From Streptomyces sp. WZ.A104 (GTDB lineage Bacteria > Actinomycetota > Actinomycetes > Streptomycetales > Streptomycetaceae): DNA of 64,000 nt. The stretch spans positions 1 through 64,000 of the forward strand of contig NZ_NWVL01000045.1 in the NCBI RefSeq assembly GCF_002382885.1. The letters are read 5' to 3'. Under the pieces are notes generated by a model. That model was not told the DNA's origin. It saw only the letters and a program-made list of their open reading frames with translations, and made no database searches. Each line of letters begins with the position of its first letter. Positions within the stretch are counted from its first letter, which is position 1. Shown here one piece after another: positions 42,326-50,281 of the stretch. A program made the position numbers and the translations under genes.

Positions 42326-42865
42326 TTACACGAAGTCGATCGGGGTGTGGACGTCGTACTTGCGGTCGTTGGTGTCGGTGTGGTCGGCGCGGGTCACGAT
42401 GGCGCACTCGACGGTGTCGCCGCAGACGTTGCCGCCGCCGAGATCGGCCTTGACGTGTATCTGGACGCTGAAGGTGCCGCCCGTGCCGAAGGTCGAGCTG
42501 TTGGGCAGGATGCCGCCGCCCAGGTTGGACACCCAGTGCGAGGCGCCGGTGGTGCCGGACTCGTCCTGGCCGCCGAGGCACGGCGAGGGCTTGCCGGCGC
42601 CCTGTGTCCCGTCCACCACGCACAGGCTGACGTAGACGCCCTGGCCGGTGTTGTAACCGCTGCCGGAGACGGTGACGTTGGCACCCGAGGCGGCCGCGGT
42701 GTCCGGGGCCGTGAGTGACAGGTCGTAGGTCGTGCCCCCGTCGGTGATCGTGCGGGTACCGGTCGCGGCGGCGGCCGGGGAGGCGAGGGTCAGCGCCAGC
42801 GCGGCTGCGGCGAAGGCGGCGAGGCCCGCGCGGGCGACGGTACGGGTGGAGGGGACAGCACTCAT
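42326..42865 (-). CDS. small secreted protein with Cys-paired Ig-like domain, iron-box controlled
   Basis: A 179-residue exported protein. The signal peptide runs to about residue 33 (ASPAAAAT), then one domain resembles the N-terminal domain of the adjacent wall-anchored protein: GVYVSLCVVDG...SPCLGGQDE, then VCGDTVECAIVTRADHTDTNDRKYDVHTPIDF. Segments of this kind are, to my recollection, seen in actinobacterial haem-uptake (HtaA-type) surface proteins, and the overall pattern also recalls the neocarzinostatin fold; neither is certain. ATG 42865 follows AAAGGTG; a near-perfect iron box lies 55 bases upstream, so induction under iron limitation is expected. Confidence 0.8.
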   Translation of the reverse strand: MSAVPSTRTVARAGLAAFAAAALALTLASPAAAATGTRTITDGGTTYDLSLTAPDTAAASGANVTVSGSGYNTGQGVYVSLCVVDGTQGAGKPSPCLGGQDESGTTGASHWVSNLGGGILPNSSTFGTGGTFSVQIHVKADLGGGNVCGDTVECAIVTRADHTDTNDRKYDVHTPIDFV

Positions 42866-42919
42866 TCGATGAGCACCTTTCTCAACATTGTTGACCAGAA
42901 CCACGGACACCCAGTCGAC

Positions 42920-42938
42920 TTAGGTAAGGCATACCTAA
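42920..42938. promoter_or_regulatory. iron box (IdeR/DmdR-type operator)
   Basis: TTAGGTAAGGCATACCTAA matches the 19-bp DtxR-family iron box (TTAGGTTAGGCTAACCTAA) at nearly all positions. The symmetry extends to CGACTTAGGTA and TACCTAAGTCG at 42916-42942. It stands 55 bases before the small secreted-protein ATG, where a bound repressor would block the promoter. Confidence 0.88.
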
Positions 42939-42979
42939 GTCGATGTCTGTTGGGATGTCAACAACGTCGGGGCGTCTCC

Positions 42980-43105
42980 GGCGTTGGGAGGTCAACAGAG
43001 CTGGAAATTCCCGGGAGTTGGGGGGTCGGCAGAGTGGGGAGTCGCGGGAGCCGGGGAGGCCGACAGGGTTGGAAGGTCACCGGAGTTGAGAGGTCACCGC
43101 AGGGG
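42980..43105 (-). repeat. about four copies of a 33-35 nt tandem repeat
   Basis: Units starting GGCGTTGGGAGGTC, GGGAGTTGGGGGGTC, GGGAGCCGGGGAGGCC and CGGAGTTGAGAGGTC follow one another at 33-35 base steps. The last unit forms the final codons and stop of the SpoIIE-domain gene and the rest is intergenic. Confidence 0.65.
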
Positions 43106-45611
43106 AAAAGGCCTGCTCGGTCCAGATGGTCTTTCCGGTCCGGGTGTACCGCGTGCCCCATCGCTGGACGAGCTGCGCGACGATGAACAGGCCGCGTCCG
43201 CCCTCGTCGTCCTCCGCGCTGTGCCGCAGGTGCGGCGAGGTGTGACCGGTGTCCGCGACCTCGCACAGCAGGGTGCTGTCACGGATGAGGCGCAGCCGCA
43301 GCGGCCCGCCCGCGTACCGGACCGCGTTGGTGACCAGTTCGCTGACGACCAGTTCGGTCGAGAACGACAGCTCCGCCAGGCCCCAGGCCTCCAGCTGCCC
43401 GGTGGCCAGTTCGCGGGCCCGGCCCACCGACACCGGCTCCGCCGACAGCTCCCACTCGGCCACCCGCCCCTCGGCGAGTTCGCGGGTACGGACCAGGAGC
43501 AGGGCCGTGTCGTCGGCGCTCGTGCCGCCGGGCACCAGCTCGGCGACCGCCCGGTCGCACAGCTCGTCCAGCGAGGCCGAGGGGTCGGCCAGTACCCGGC
43601 CCAGCGCGTCGAGGCCCCGGCTGATGTCGTGGTCGCGGGCCTCGACCAGCCCGTCGGTGAACAGCGCCAGGAGGCTGCCCACCGGCAGGTCGATCTCCAT
43701 GGACTCGAACGGCAGGCCGCCCAGGCCCAGCGGCGGCCCGGCGGGCAGGTCCGGGAACGACACCCGGCCCCCGGGTTCCACGATCGCCGGAGGCAGGTGC
43801 CCGGCCCGGGCCATGACACAGTGTCGGGAGACCGGGTCGTAGACCGCGTACAGGCAGGTCGCCCCGGTCGTCACGTCGTCGTACGCGTGGGAAGCCGTCC
43901 CGCCGACGGCGCCGGTGGCGTCCGTGGTCGTCCCGTACGCGTCGTACTGCTCCTCGGCGGGCTGCCCCACGAGGTCGTCCAGCCGGGTGAGCAGCTCGTC
44001 GGGGGCCATGTCCAGCTGGGCGAAGGCCCGTACGGAGGTGCGCAGTCGGCCCATGGTGGCGGCGGCCTGGAGGCCGTGCCCGACCACGTCCCCGACCACC
44101 AGACCGACCCGGGTCCCGGACAGCGGGATCACGTCGAACCAGTCCCCGCCGACCCCGGTCACATCGTCGGCGGGCAGATAGCGGTAGGCGGTCTCCACGG
44201 CGGACCGCGGCGGCAGATGGTGGGGGAGCAGCTGCCGCTGGAGGGCGAGCGAGGCGGTGCGCTCGCGGGTGTAGCGGCGGGCGTTGTCGATGCAGACGGC
44301 CGTCCGGGCCGCCAGCTCGTCGGCCAGCGCGACCTCGCCGCCGTCGAAGGTGGTCACCGGGGCGGGCGCGTGGCCCGGGGCGTCGGTGTGCACGGTCCGG
44401 TCGAAGGTGACGAGCCCCAGGATGCCGCCGCCGGCCCGGAGCGGGACGACCAGGGTGCTCTCGTCGAGGACGAGCCCGCCGGAGGACAGGCTGCGGTTCT
44501 GGGGCGATCCGGGCGGATAGGTGACGGGCGGATACCGGTGCCGGGGGTCGGCGGGGTCCGTGACGTCCGCGCTCCCGGCCGCCGTGGCCGAACGGCCCGG
44601 GTCCGGGGCCGCCTGACCCGTGGCCGACCGTTCGGCGACCCGCAGCAGGGTCATGTCCGCCGTGCTCCCGGCGGCCGCCGTCTCCCCGGTCACCGCGGCG
44701 CTCGTCACGTCGACCCGTACCGCCCGGGCGAAGTCCGGCACCGCGACCTCCGCGACCTCCTCGGCGGTGGTCACCACGTCCAGGACGGTGCCGATGCTGC
44801 GTCCGGCCTCGACGAGGAGGGTCAGCCGCTCCTGCGCCCGGTAGCGGTCGGAGATGTCGAACGCGTCCTCGCACACACCGAAGACATGCCCGTGGGCGTC
44901 CTCCAGCCGGTAGTAGGAGCAGGACCACAGATGGTCCCTGCCCGGGTCGCTGGGCGGCTGCCCCCGGAAGTGCAGATCGAGGATCGGCTCTCCGGTGGCC
45001 AGGACGTGGTGCATGACGGCGTCGAGGGTCTGCGGGTAGCCCTGGGTCACGAAGGAGCCCCCGGAGTACAGTTCGTCGGCCCGTTTGCCCCGGTAGGTGT
45101 CGAGCGGCTGCCCGATCTCCCGCTCGTACGCGGTGTTGCTCCAGGTCAGCCGTAGATCGGTGTCGTAGATGGCCAGGCCCACGGGCGACTGCGTGGCCAG
45201 CCCCTGGAGCAGGGCCAGCCGCGATTCCCAGTGCCGCAGCTCCCCGACCTCCGCGGCCACCAGGACCCGGTCCGGGGTGCCGGGGCCGCCGGGGGCGCCC
45301 GGCAGGGGGCAGGTCGCGGTGGCCACCAGCAGCTCACGGCCGTCCCGGGTACGCGCCACATGGAAGTCGTTCCCCGCGAGGGGCGGTGGGCCCGGTACGT
45401 CGGGCACCGGGGGCCCCTCCACCGGCCGCGCCGACAGGAAGGCGCTGAGCGGCCGCCCCAGGGCGTCGGACGGCCGGTGCCCGAGCAGCTCGACCGCCGC
45501 GGGGCTCCAGCCGATGACGGTGTCTTCGGCGTCCAGAACCACCGTGGCCGCCCTGGTGATGTCCAGGGGGCCACGGAAATCGGCGCTCTCCGCCGTGTTC
45601 GCTGCGCTCAC
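43077..45611 (-). CDS. PAS-PAS-GAF-SpoIIE phosphatase-RsbW kinase signalling protein
   Basis: An 844-residue cytoplasmic regulator. Two PAS-like domains (about 20-80 and 125-240; VIGWSPAAVELLGHRPSDAL, LRLTWSNTAYEREIG) precede a GAF domain (about 250-430). A PP2C/SpoIIE phosphatase (about 440-680) has YLPADDVTGVGGDWFDV, VVGDVVGHGLQAAATM, LALFTDGLVEARD and the final DDTALL acidic residues. A C-terminal RsbW-type ATPase (VVSELVTNAVRYAG, GGRGLFIVAQL) completes it. Such proteins in Streptomyces couple a signal to partner-switching control of sigma factors or spore/envelope programmes. GTG 45611 is tentative; GTG 45668 is an in-frame alternative, and neither has a good ribosome binding site. Confidence 0.85.
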   Translation of the reverse strand: MSAANTAESADFRGPLDITRAATVVLDAEDTVIGWSPAAVELLGHRPSDALGRPLSAFLSARPVEGPPVPDVPGPPPLAGNDFHVARTRDGRELLVATATCPLPGAPGGPGTPDRVLVAAEVGELRHWESRLALLQGLATQSPVGLAIYDTDLRLTWSNTAYEREIGQPLDTYRGKRADELYSGGSFVTQGYPQTLDAVMHHVLATGEPILDLHFRGQPPSDPGRDHLWSCSYYRLEDAHGHVFGVCEDAFDISDRYRAQERLTLLVEAGRSIGTVLDVVTTAEEVAEVAVPDFARAVRVDVTSAAVTGETAAAGSTADMTLLRVAERSATGQAAPDPGRSATAAGSADVTDPADPRHRYPPVTYPPGSPQNRSLSSGGLVLDESTLVVPLRAGGGILGLVTFDRTVHTDAPGHAPAPVTTFDGGEVALADELAARTAVCIDNARRYTRERTASLALQRQLLPHHLPPRSAVETAYRYLPADDVTGVGGDWFDVIPLSGTRVGLVVGDVVGHGLQAAATMGRLRTSVRAFAQLDMAPDELLTRLDDLVGQPAEEQYDAYGTTTDATGAVGGTASHAYDDVTTGATCLYAVYDPVSRHCVMARAGHLPPAIVEPGGRVSFPDLPAGPPLGLGGLPFESMEIDLPVGSLLALFTDGLVEARDHDISRGLDALGRVLADPSASLDELCDRAVAELVPGGTSADDTALLLVRTRELAEGRVAEWELSAEPVSVGRARELATGQLEAWGLAELSFSTELVVSELVTNAVRYAGGPLRLRLIRDSTLLCEVADTGHTSPHLRHSAEDDEGGRGLFIVAQLVQRWGTRYTRTGKTIWTEQAFSPAVTSQLR

Positions 45612-45696
45612 CGCACCACACCGGCCTGGTTCATTACCTTCAGAATCCGCCCTGCCCGGGACCGGCACAACCGCGCCCGGCGGGAGGGCGCCCTGT

Positions 45697-45718
45697 GATT
45701 CGAGTACGTGTACGAATC
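45697..45718. promoter_or_regulatory. imperfect inverted repeat upstream of the SpoIIE-domain gene
   Basis: GATTCG and CGAATC flank ten bases containing TACGTGTA, giving a 22-base imperfect palindrome in the spacer between the GMC oxidoreductase stop and the phosphatase gene. It is a possible operator and nothing more can be said. Confidence 0.3.
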
Positions 45719-45735
45719 TGTGCCCGGTGTGCCGC

Positions 45736-47310
45736 TCACCCCTTCCCGGCGGCGTCGGCCTTGATCAGGTCGGCGCACTTCTCGCCGATCATCATCGTGG
45801 TGATGCACGGATTGACCGTCGAGAGGACCGGCATGACGGACGCGTCGGCCACCCGCAGCCCCGTGACCCCCTTGACCCGCAGCCGAGGGTCGAGCGGTGA
45901 CTCCCGGTCGTCCGCCGGGCCCATCCGTACGGTCCCGGCCGGGTGGTAGACGGTGTTGTGGGTCTCACGGATGTAGTCGAGCAGCTCGGCGTCCGTGGCC
46001 GCACCCGGGCCCGGGGCCAGCTCGGCGCCCGCCCAGTCCGCCATCGGCGGCTGCCCGACGATCTCCCGCGCCAGCCGCAGCCCGTAGGTCATGACCCGTA
46101 CGTCGTGCTCGTCGGTGAAGTAGCGGGGATCGACCCGGGGCTTGTCGCGGAAGTCCCGGCTCCGCAGCCGGACCGTGCCCCTGGACCGGGCGCGGGTGAC
46201 GTTGGGGGTCAGACAGAACGCGTTGTCCGAGGTCGGGTAGCCGCGCCGGTAGGTGTTCATGTCGAAGGGCACCGAGCCGTAGTGGAACATCAGGTCCGGC
46301 CGGTCCAGCCCCTTCTCGGTATCCGCGAAGATGCCGATCTCCCACCACTGGGTCGAGGTGGTGGCCATGGGCCGCTTCGCCTCCCACATGATCACGCCCT
46401 CCGGGTGGTCCTGGAGGTGTGAGCCGACACCGGGGGAGTCCACCCGCACGTCCACCCCGGTGTCCCGCAGATGCCCGGCCGGGCCGATGCCGGACAGCAT
46501 CAGCAGCTTCGGGGAGTCGATCGCGCCGCAGGCGACGACCACCTCGCGCCGGGCGTGCACCGCCCCGCTGTGCACGGTGTCGGGCTCCAGGTACTCCACG
46601 CCGGCGCACCGGTCGCCCTCGAACAGCAGCCGCTTCGCCTGGAGCCCCGTGCGTACGTCCAGGTTGGGCCGCTTGCCCAGCACCGGATGCAGATACGAGA
46701 CCGAGGCGGAGGAGCGGGTGCCGTCCTCCCGGGCGTTGATCTGGAACCAGTGCGCACCCCGGATCACCGTGCTGCCCGTGTTGAAGGGGACGGTGGGGAT
46801 GCCCGCCGCCGCACAGGCCTCCAGCAGGGCCGCCCCGCACGGGTCGCGGGGCGGCACTGTACGGATGGTGACGGGGCCGGAGCGCCCGTGGTGGTCGCCG
46901 GGCGCGTCGTTCGTCTCCAGCCGTTGGTAGAGGGGGAAGCAGTCCGCCGCGCTCCACCCCGTACAGCCCAGCGCGCCCCACTCGTCGAGGTCCTCGGCCG
47001 GGGCCCAGAAGGCGATGCACGAGTTGTGCGAGGAACAGCCGCCGAGCACCTTGGCACGGGCGTGCCGCATGAAGCTGTTGCCGTTCTCCTGCGGCTCGAC
47101 CGGGTAGTCCCAGTCGTAACCCGACTCCAGCAGCGCCATCCACCGCTCCAGCCGCAGGACGTTGTCGTCCCCGACGTCGGAGGGCCCCGCCTCCAGGACG
47201 CAGACGGTGACGGCGGGGTCCTCGGTGAGCCGGGCCGCGACGACGGCTCCGGCCGTACCGCCGCCGACCACGACGTAGTCGTACGTGGGCACAGAGTTCT
47301 CTTCGGGCAT
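45736..47310 (-). CDS. betA: GMC-family choline dehydrogenase/oxidase
   Basis: A 524-residue FAD enzyme that would oxidise choline to betaine aldehyde. The N-terminal YDYVVVGGGTAGAVVAARL binds ADP of FAD, and KVLGGCSSHNSCIAFWAPAEDLDEW is the GMC signature 1 region. The catalytic His sits in NTVYHPAGTVRMG, with the Asn of STVNPCITTMMIGEK at the C-terminus. ATG 47310 has TGGAGAC directly upstream. A betaine-aldehyde dehydrogenase gene precedes it, giving the two-step route from choline to the osmoprotectant glycine betaine. Choline specificity is inferred from this pairing. Confidence 0.88.
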   Translation of the reverse strand: MPEENSVPTYDYVVVGGGTAGAVVAARLTEDPAVTVCVLEAGPSDVGDDNVLRLERWMALLESGYDWDYPVEPQENGNSFMRHARAKVLGGCSSHNSCIAFWAPAEDLDEWGALGCTGWSAADCFPLYQRLETNDAPGDHHGRSGPVTIRTVPPRDPCGAALLEACAAAGIPTVPFNTGSTVIRGAHWFQINAREDGTRSSASVSYLHPVLGKRPNLDVRTGLQAKRLLFEGDRCAGVEYLEPDTVHSGAVHARREVVVACGAIDSPKLLMLSGIGPAGHLRDTGVDVRVDSPGVGSHLQDHPEGVIMWEAKRPMATTSTQWWEIGIFADTEKGLDRPDLMFHYGSVPFDMNTYRRGYPTSDNAFCLTPNVTRARSRGTVRLRSRDFRDKPRVDPRYFTDEHDVRVMTYGLRLAREIVGQPPMADWAGAELAPGPGAATDAELLDYIRETHNTVYHPAGTVRMGPADDRESPLDPRLRVKGVTGLRVADASVMPVLSTVNPCITTMMIGEKCADLIKADAAGKG

Positions 47311-47334
47311 CGCGTCTCCAGGGTTCAGAGGGTC

Positions 47335-47660
47335 GGCGGGGGAGCGGCGGGCGGCTCCGCCTCGAAGCGGTGCTCGGCGAGCACCGGTGCGGTGCCGCTG
47401 GGCGGACCAGCGGTGGGCGAAGCCGCCGAACGCGACGACCTCGTTGAACAGGAACACCGGACCGCGGCTATCCGTACCGCGGACCCGCCGCGCTTCGGAC
47501 CTCGGCGCGCGGCCAGGCCCGGTTGAGGGACATCGCCGTGCCCCACAGCACCGCGAGCCGGTCCACCGGCGGCCCCCACCGCCCCGGCGGGAACGCGGGC
47601 GGACCTCCGTCCCGCGCCATGGCGGACACCGGCCGGATTCCGGCGGCCCGCACAGCCAGG
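47335..47660 (-). pseudogene. C-terminal remnant of an APC amino-acid/choline-type permease
   Basis: The 376 bases between the two bet genes contain minus-strand text typical of APC permease C-termini. One frame gives FPPGRWGPPVDRLAVLWGT followed by AMSLNRAWPRAEV (about 47480-47630), and after a frameshift another gives VFLFNEVVAFGGFAHRWS (about 47400-47460). No intact frame spans them and the N-terminal ten or so helices are missing. Gene order betB-permease-betA is plausible for an ancestral operon, so a permease appears to have been largely deleted. Confidence 0.5.
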
Positions 47661-47686
47661 ACGCAGCCCGGTGACCTCGGTGCCGT

Positions 47687-49156
47687 TCACTCGAACCATC
47701 GCTGGGGAACCGCCGCGACATTGCGCCAGATGTGCTTGGCCTCCTGGTACTCGGCGAGTCCGGCGGGCCCCAGTTCCCGGCCGAAACCGGACTGCTTCAT
47801 GCCGCCCCACTCCGCCTGCGGTACGTAGGGGTGGAAGTCGTTGATCCACACGGTGCCCGCCCGCAGCCGGGACGCCACCCGGTGGGCGCGCTCGCCGTCC
47901 CGCGTCCAAACAGCCCCCGCCAGCCCGTACACGGTGTCGTTGGCCAGCCGCAGAGCCTCGTCCTCGTCCCGGAACCGCTCCACGGTGAGCACCGGCCCGA
48001 ACGACTCGTCCCGCACCACGGACATCCCGGCCGTGCACTCGTCCAGCACGGTCGGCGGGTAGTAGAAGCCGTTCGCCAACGCCGGATCGTCGGGCCGCGC
48101 ACCCCCGCAGCGCAGAACCGCGCCCTCGGCCACACCTTCCGCCACATACGCCTCGACCTTGTCGCGGTGCTCGGCGGAGATCAGCGGACCGCTGCGGGCG
48201 TCCTCGTCGAAGGGCCCGCCGAGCCTGATCCGCCGGGCCCGCGCCACCAGCTCGTCCACGAACCGGTCGTGCAGCTCGTCCTGCACCAGGAGCCGGGCCC
48301 CGGCGGAACAGACCTGGCCGGAGTGCAGGAACACCGCCATCAGCGCGTAGTCGACGGCGGTGTCGAAGTCGGCGTCGGCGAAGACGATGTTGGGGTTCTT
48401 GCCGCCCAGCTCCAGGGCCACCTTCTTCACGGTGGGCGCGGCGGCAGCCATGATGCTCCGCCCGGTCGCGAGCCCCCCGGTGAACGACACCATGTCCACC
48501 CGGGGGTCCTCGGTGAGCGGCGCGCCCACCACGCCCCCCGCCCCGAGCAGCAGATTCGCGACCCCGTCCGGCAGCCCGGCCTCGGCCAGCAGCCCCATGA
48601 GCAGAACGGCGGTGTGCGGAGTCAGCTCGCTCGGTTTCAGCACGAACGTGTTACCGGCCCCGAGCGCCGGAGCGACCTTCCAAGCGGTCTGGAGCAGCGG
48701 ATAGTTCCACGGGGTGATGAGCGCGCACACCCCGACGGGTTCGTGCACGATCCGGCTGTCGACGTCCGCGACCCCGGTCTCCACGACCCGGCCCCCGTCC
48801 CCGGCCGCGACGAGGTTGCCGAAGTACCGGAAGCAGTTCGCGATGTCGTCCATGTCGTACACGCTTTCGGCCAGCCGCTTCCCGGTGTCCAGCGACTCGG
48901 CCCGCGCGAAGACGTCCTTGTCCCGCTCCAGCAGCTCCGCGACCCGCAGCAGCAGCCGCCCCCGCTCGCCGGCCGGCGTCCCCGGCCAGGGCCCGTCGTC
49001 GAACGCCCGCCGGGCCGCGCGAACGGCCGCGTCGGCGTCCCGCGCCCCGCCCTCGTCCACGACGGCCACCAGACTCCCGTCGGCGGGACAGCGGATCTCC
49101 CGCGTCCGCCCGTCGAGGGCAGCGGTCCACTGCCCTTCGATGAACAGCTCCGGCAT
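47687..49156 (-). CDS. betB: betaine-aldehyde dehydrogenase (aldehyde dehydrogenase family)
   Basis: A 489-residue NAD(P)-dependent aldehyde dehydrogenase. The catalytic Cys is in SGQVCSAGARLLV, the general-base Glu in VALELGGKNPN, the oxyanion Asn in ITPWNYPLLQ, and the cofactor Gly loop in SFTGGLATGRS. The C-terminal WINDFHPYVPQAEWGGMKQSG resembles betaine-aldehyde dehydrogenases. ATG 49156 has the strong GGAGGAG ribosome binding site. With betA downstream it would complete glycine betaine synthesis. Confidence 0.88.
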   Translation of the reverse strand: MPELFIEGQWTAALDGRTREIRCPADGSLVAVVDEGGARDADAAVRAARRAFDDGPWPGTPAGERGRLLLRVAELLERDKDVFARAESLDTGKRLAESVYDMDDIANCFRYFGNLVAAGDGGRVVETGVADVDSRIVHEPVGVCALITPWNYPLLQTAWKVAPALGAGNTFVLKPSELTPHTAVLLMGLLAEAGLPDGVANLLLGAGGVVGAPLTEDPRVDMVSFTGGLATGRSIMAAAAPTVKKVALELGGKNPNIVFADADFDTAVDYALMAVFLHSGQVCSAGARLLVQDELHDRFVDELVARARRIRLGGPFDEDARSGPLISAEHRDKVEAYVAEGVAEGAVLRCGGARPDDPALANGFYYPPTVLDECTAGMSVVRDESFGPVLTVERFRDEDEALRLANDTVYGLAGAVWTRDGERAHRVASRLRAGTVWINDFHPYVPQAEWGGMKQSGFGRELGPAGLAEYQEAKHIWRNVAAVPQRWFE

Positions 49157-49334
49157 GGGCTCCTCCAAGTGCGGCTGGACCGGTCGCCCGGCCGTACGCC
49201 GTCCCTGCGGCATCCCGGTGGCGATCCATGACCGACGGTAAGCGCGGCGGCCCGGGCGCGCAGCACGAGCGCGGCCGAACCGAGGAACCCGCCCCGGCAC
49301 CCAGCCCCCCGGGCGGGACTCAAGTGCTCCTTCG

Positions 49335-49367
49335 CGTACGTCACGATCGAGCCGACCGTGACGTACG
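49335..49367. promoter_or_regulatory. 11-bp perfect inverted repeat upstream of betB
   Basis: CGTACGTCACG (49335-49345) and CGTGACGTACG (49357-49367) flank 11 bases, about 180 bases before the betB ATG and about 90 bases after the GH114 stop. It can be an operator for the choline genes or a terminator for the aminosugar operon. The remainder of 49157-49453 shows no gene. Confidence 0.5.
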
Positions 49368-49453
49368 AGGCGGGGACACCGGTCGGACCACGGAGGTGGC
49401 GTCGGCGGTCCGGGGCGTGGTGGCCCCCACCCCTCCGGACCCGGCCTCGCCGC

Positions 49454-50281
49454 TCAGCAGGCCCTGCGCCAGGTCCCCAGTTCCCACTTCTTCCGCATGG
49501 AGGAGAGGTTCAGCCTGCGGGACTCGGGGCAGAAGCGGTCGGTCGGCTCGGTGTACTCGACATGGAAGACGGCCTTGCCCGCCTCGATGAACGGTGTGAG
49601 CTTCGCGCACTCGCCGTACTGCGCGCACTGTTCGTTGACCGCGAAGTCGAAGGCGTCCACCAGCTGCGGGATCTGGGAGAGATCATTCTTCAGGCCCACA
49701 GCCAGGCCGCGTTCGTGGGCGATGCGAGCGATCATGCGGTTGTAGCGCAGCTGGTCCTGCGCGGTGAGCGGGAAGCCCGTGTCCTCGGCGTACCCCTCCA
49801 CGAGGTCGGGCTCCACCGCGTCGAATCCCTTCTTCCGGCACATGTCGAACCGCCGTTCCATGATCGGCCGAAGCAGGGAGATCCGCCGGATGTCGAGCCA
49901 GCGCTCACCCTGCCAGCCGTTCGGCCCGCCCAGCACCGAGCGGGGGAACGCGTCCTTGTCGGGCCGGTAGTCCTCCCAGGCGCCCACGTTGATGTAGCAG
50001 ATCACCTTGCGGCCCGCGCGGTGGAGCCGGGCGACGTCCTCGGCGTCGTTCTCGAAGCCGTCGATGTCATAGACCGGCACGTCGGCCGCCGCGGCGTCGA
50101 CCTTCCCGTCAAGCTGCCACTGCCAGGCCAGCCCCGGACGAGGCTGCCACCGGCTCTTGCCCGGTCCGTCCGACGCCGTGTCCCGGCTGCCGCCCGTATC
50201 GGAACAACCGGACAGCAAGGTGGTCACCACGACCGCCAGCACAGCCAGCAGGGTTGCCCACGGCCGGGCTCCGGGTTTCAC
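49454..50281 (-). CDS. GH114 endo-alpha-1,4-polygalactosaminidase lipoprotein (Ega3-like)
   Basis: A 275-residue exported lipoprotein with a lipobox (LLSGC) and a TIM-barrel glycosidase domain from about residue 50. GH114 features are intact: WQWQLDG...VPVYDIDGFEN at the start, KVICYINVGAWEDYRPD, the acidic GFDAVEPDLVEGY and the C-terminal FDFAVNEQC. The family cuts alpha-1,4-linked galactosamine in fungal galactosaminogalactan (Ega3) and is related to the hydrolase domain of PelA. Here it probably trims or releases the polymer made by the operon. GTG 50281 overlaps the preceding stop (GTGA). It is the last gene of the minus-strand aminosugar cluster. Confidence 0.85.
   Translation of the reverse strand: MKPGARPWATLLAVLAVVVTTLLSGCSDTGGSRDTASDGPGKSRWQPRPGLAWQWQLDGKVDAAAADVPVYDIDGFENDAEDVARLHRAGRKVICYINVGAWEDYRPDKDAFPRSVLGGPNGWQGERWLDIRRISLLRPIMERRFDMCRKKGFDAVEPDLVEGYAEDTGFPLTAQDQLRYNRMIARIAHERGLAVGLKNDLSQIPQLVDAFDFAVNEQCAQYGECAKLTPFIEAGKAVFHVEYTEPTDRFCPESRRLNLSSMRKKWELGTWRRAC

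Noticed and set aside
45608..45808. Small minus-strand ORF between the GMC oxidoreductase and SpoIIE-domain genes
   Set aside because: Its frame is antisense-neutral filler with no domain, and most of it overlaps the 3' end of the oxidoreductase gene.
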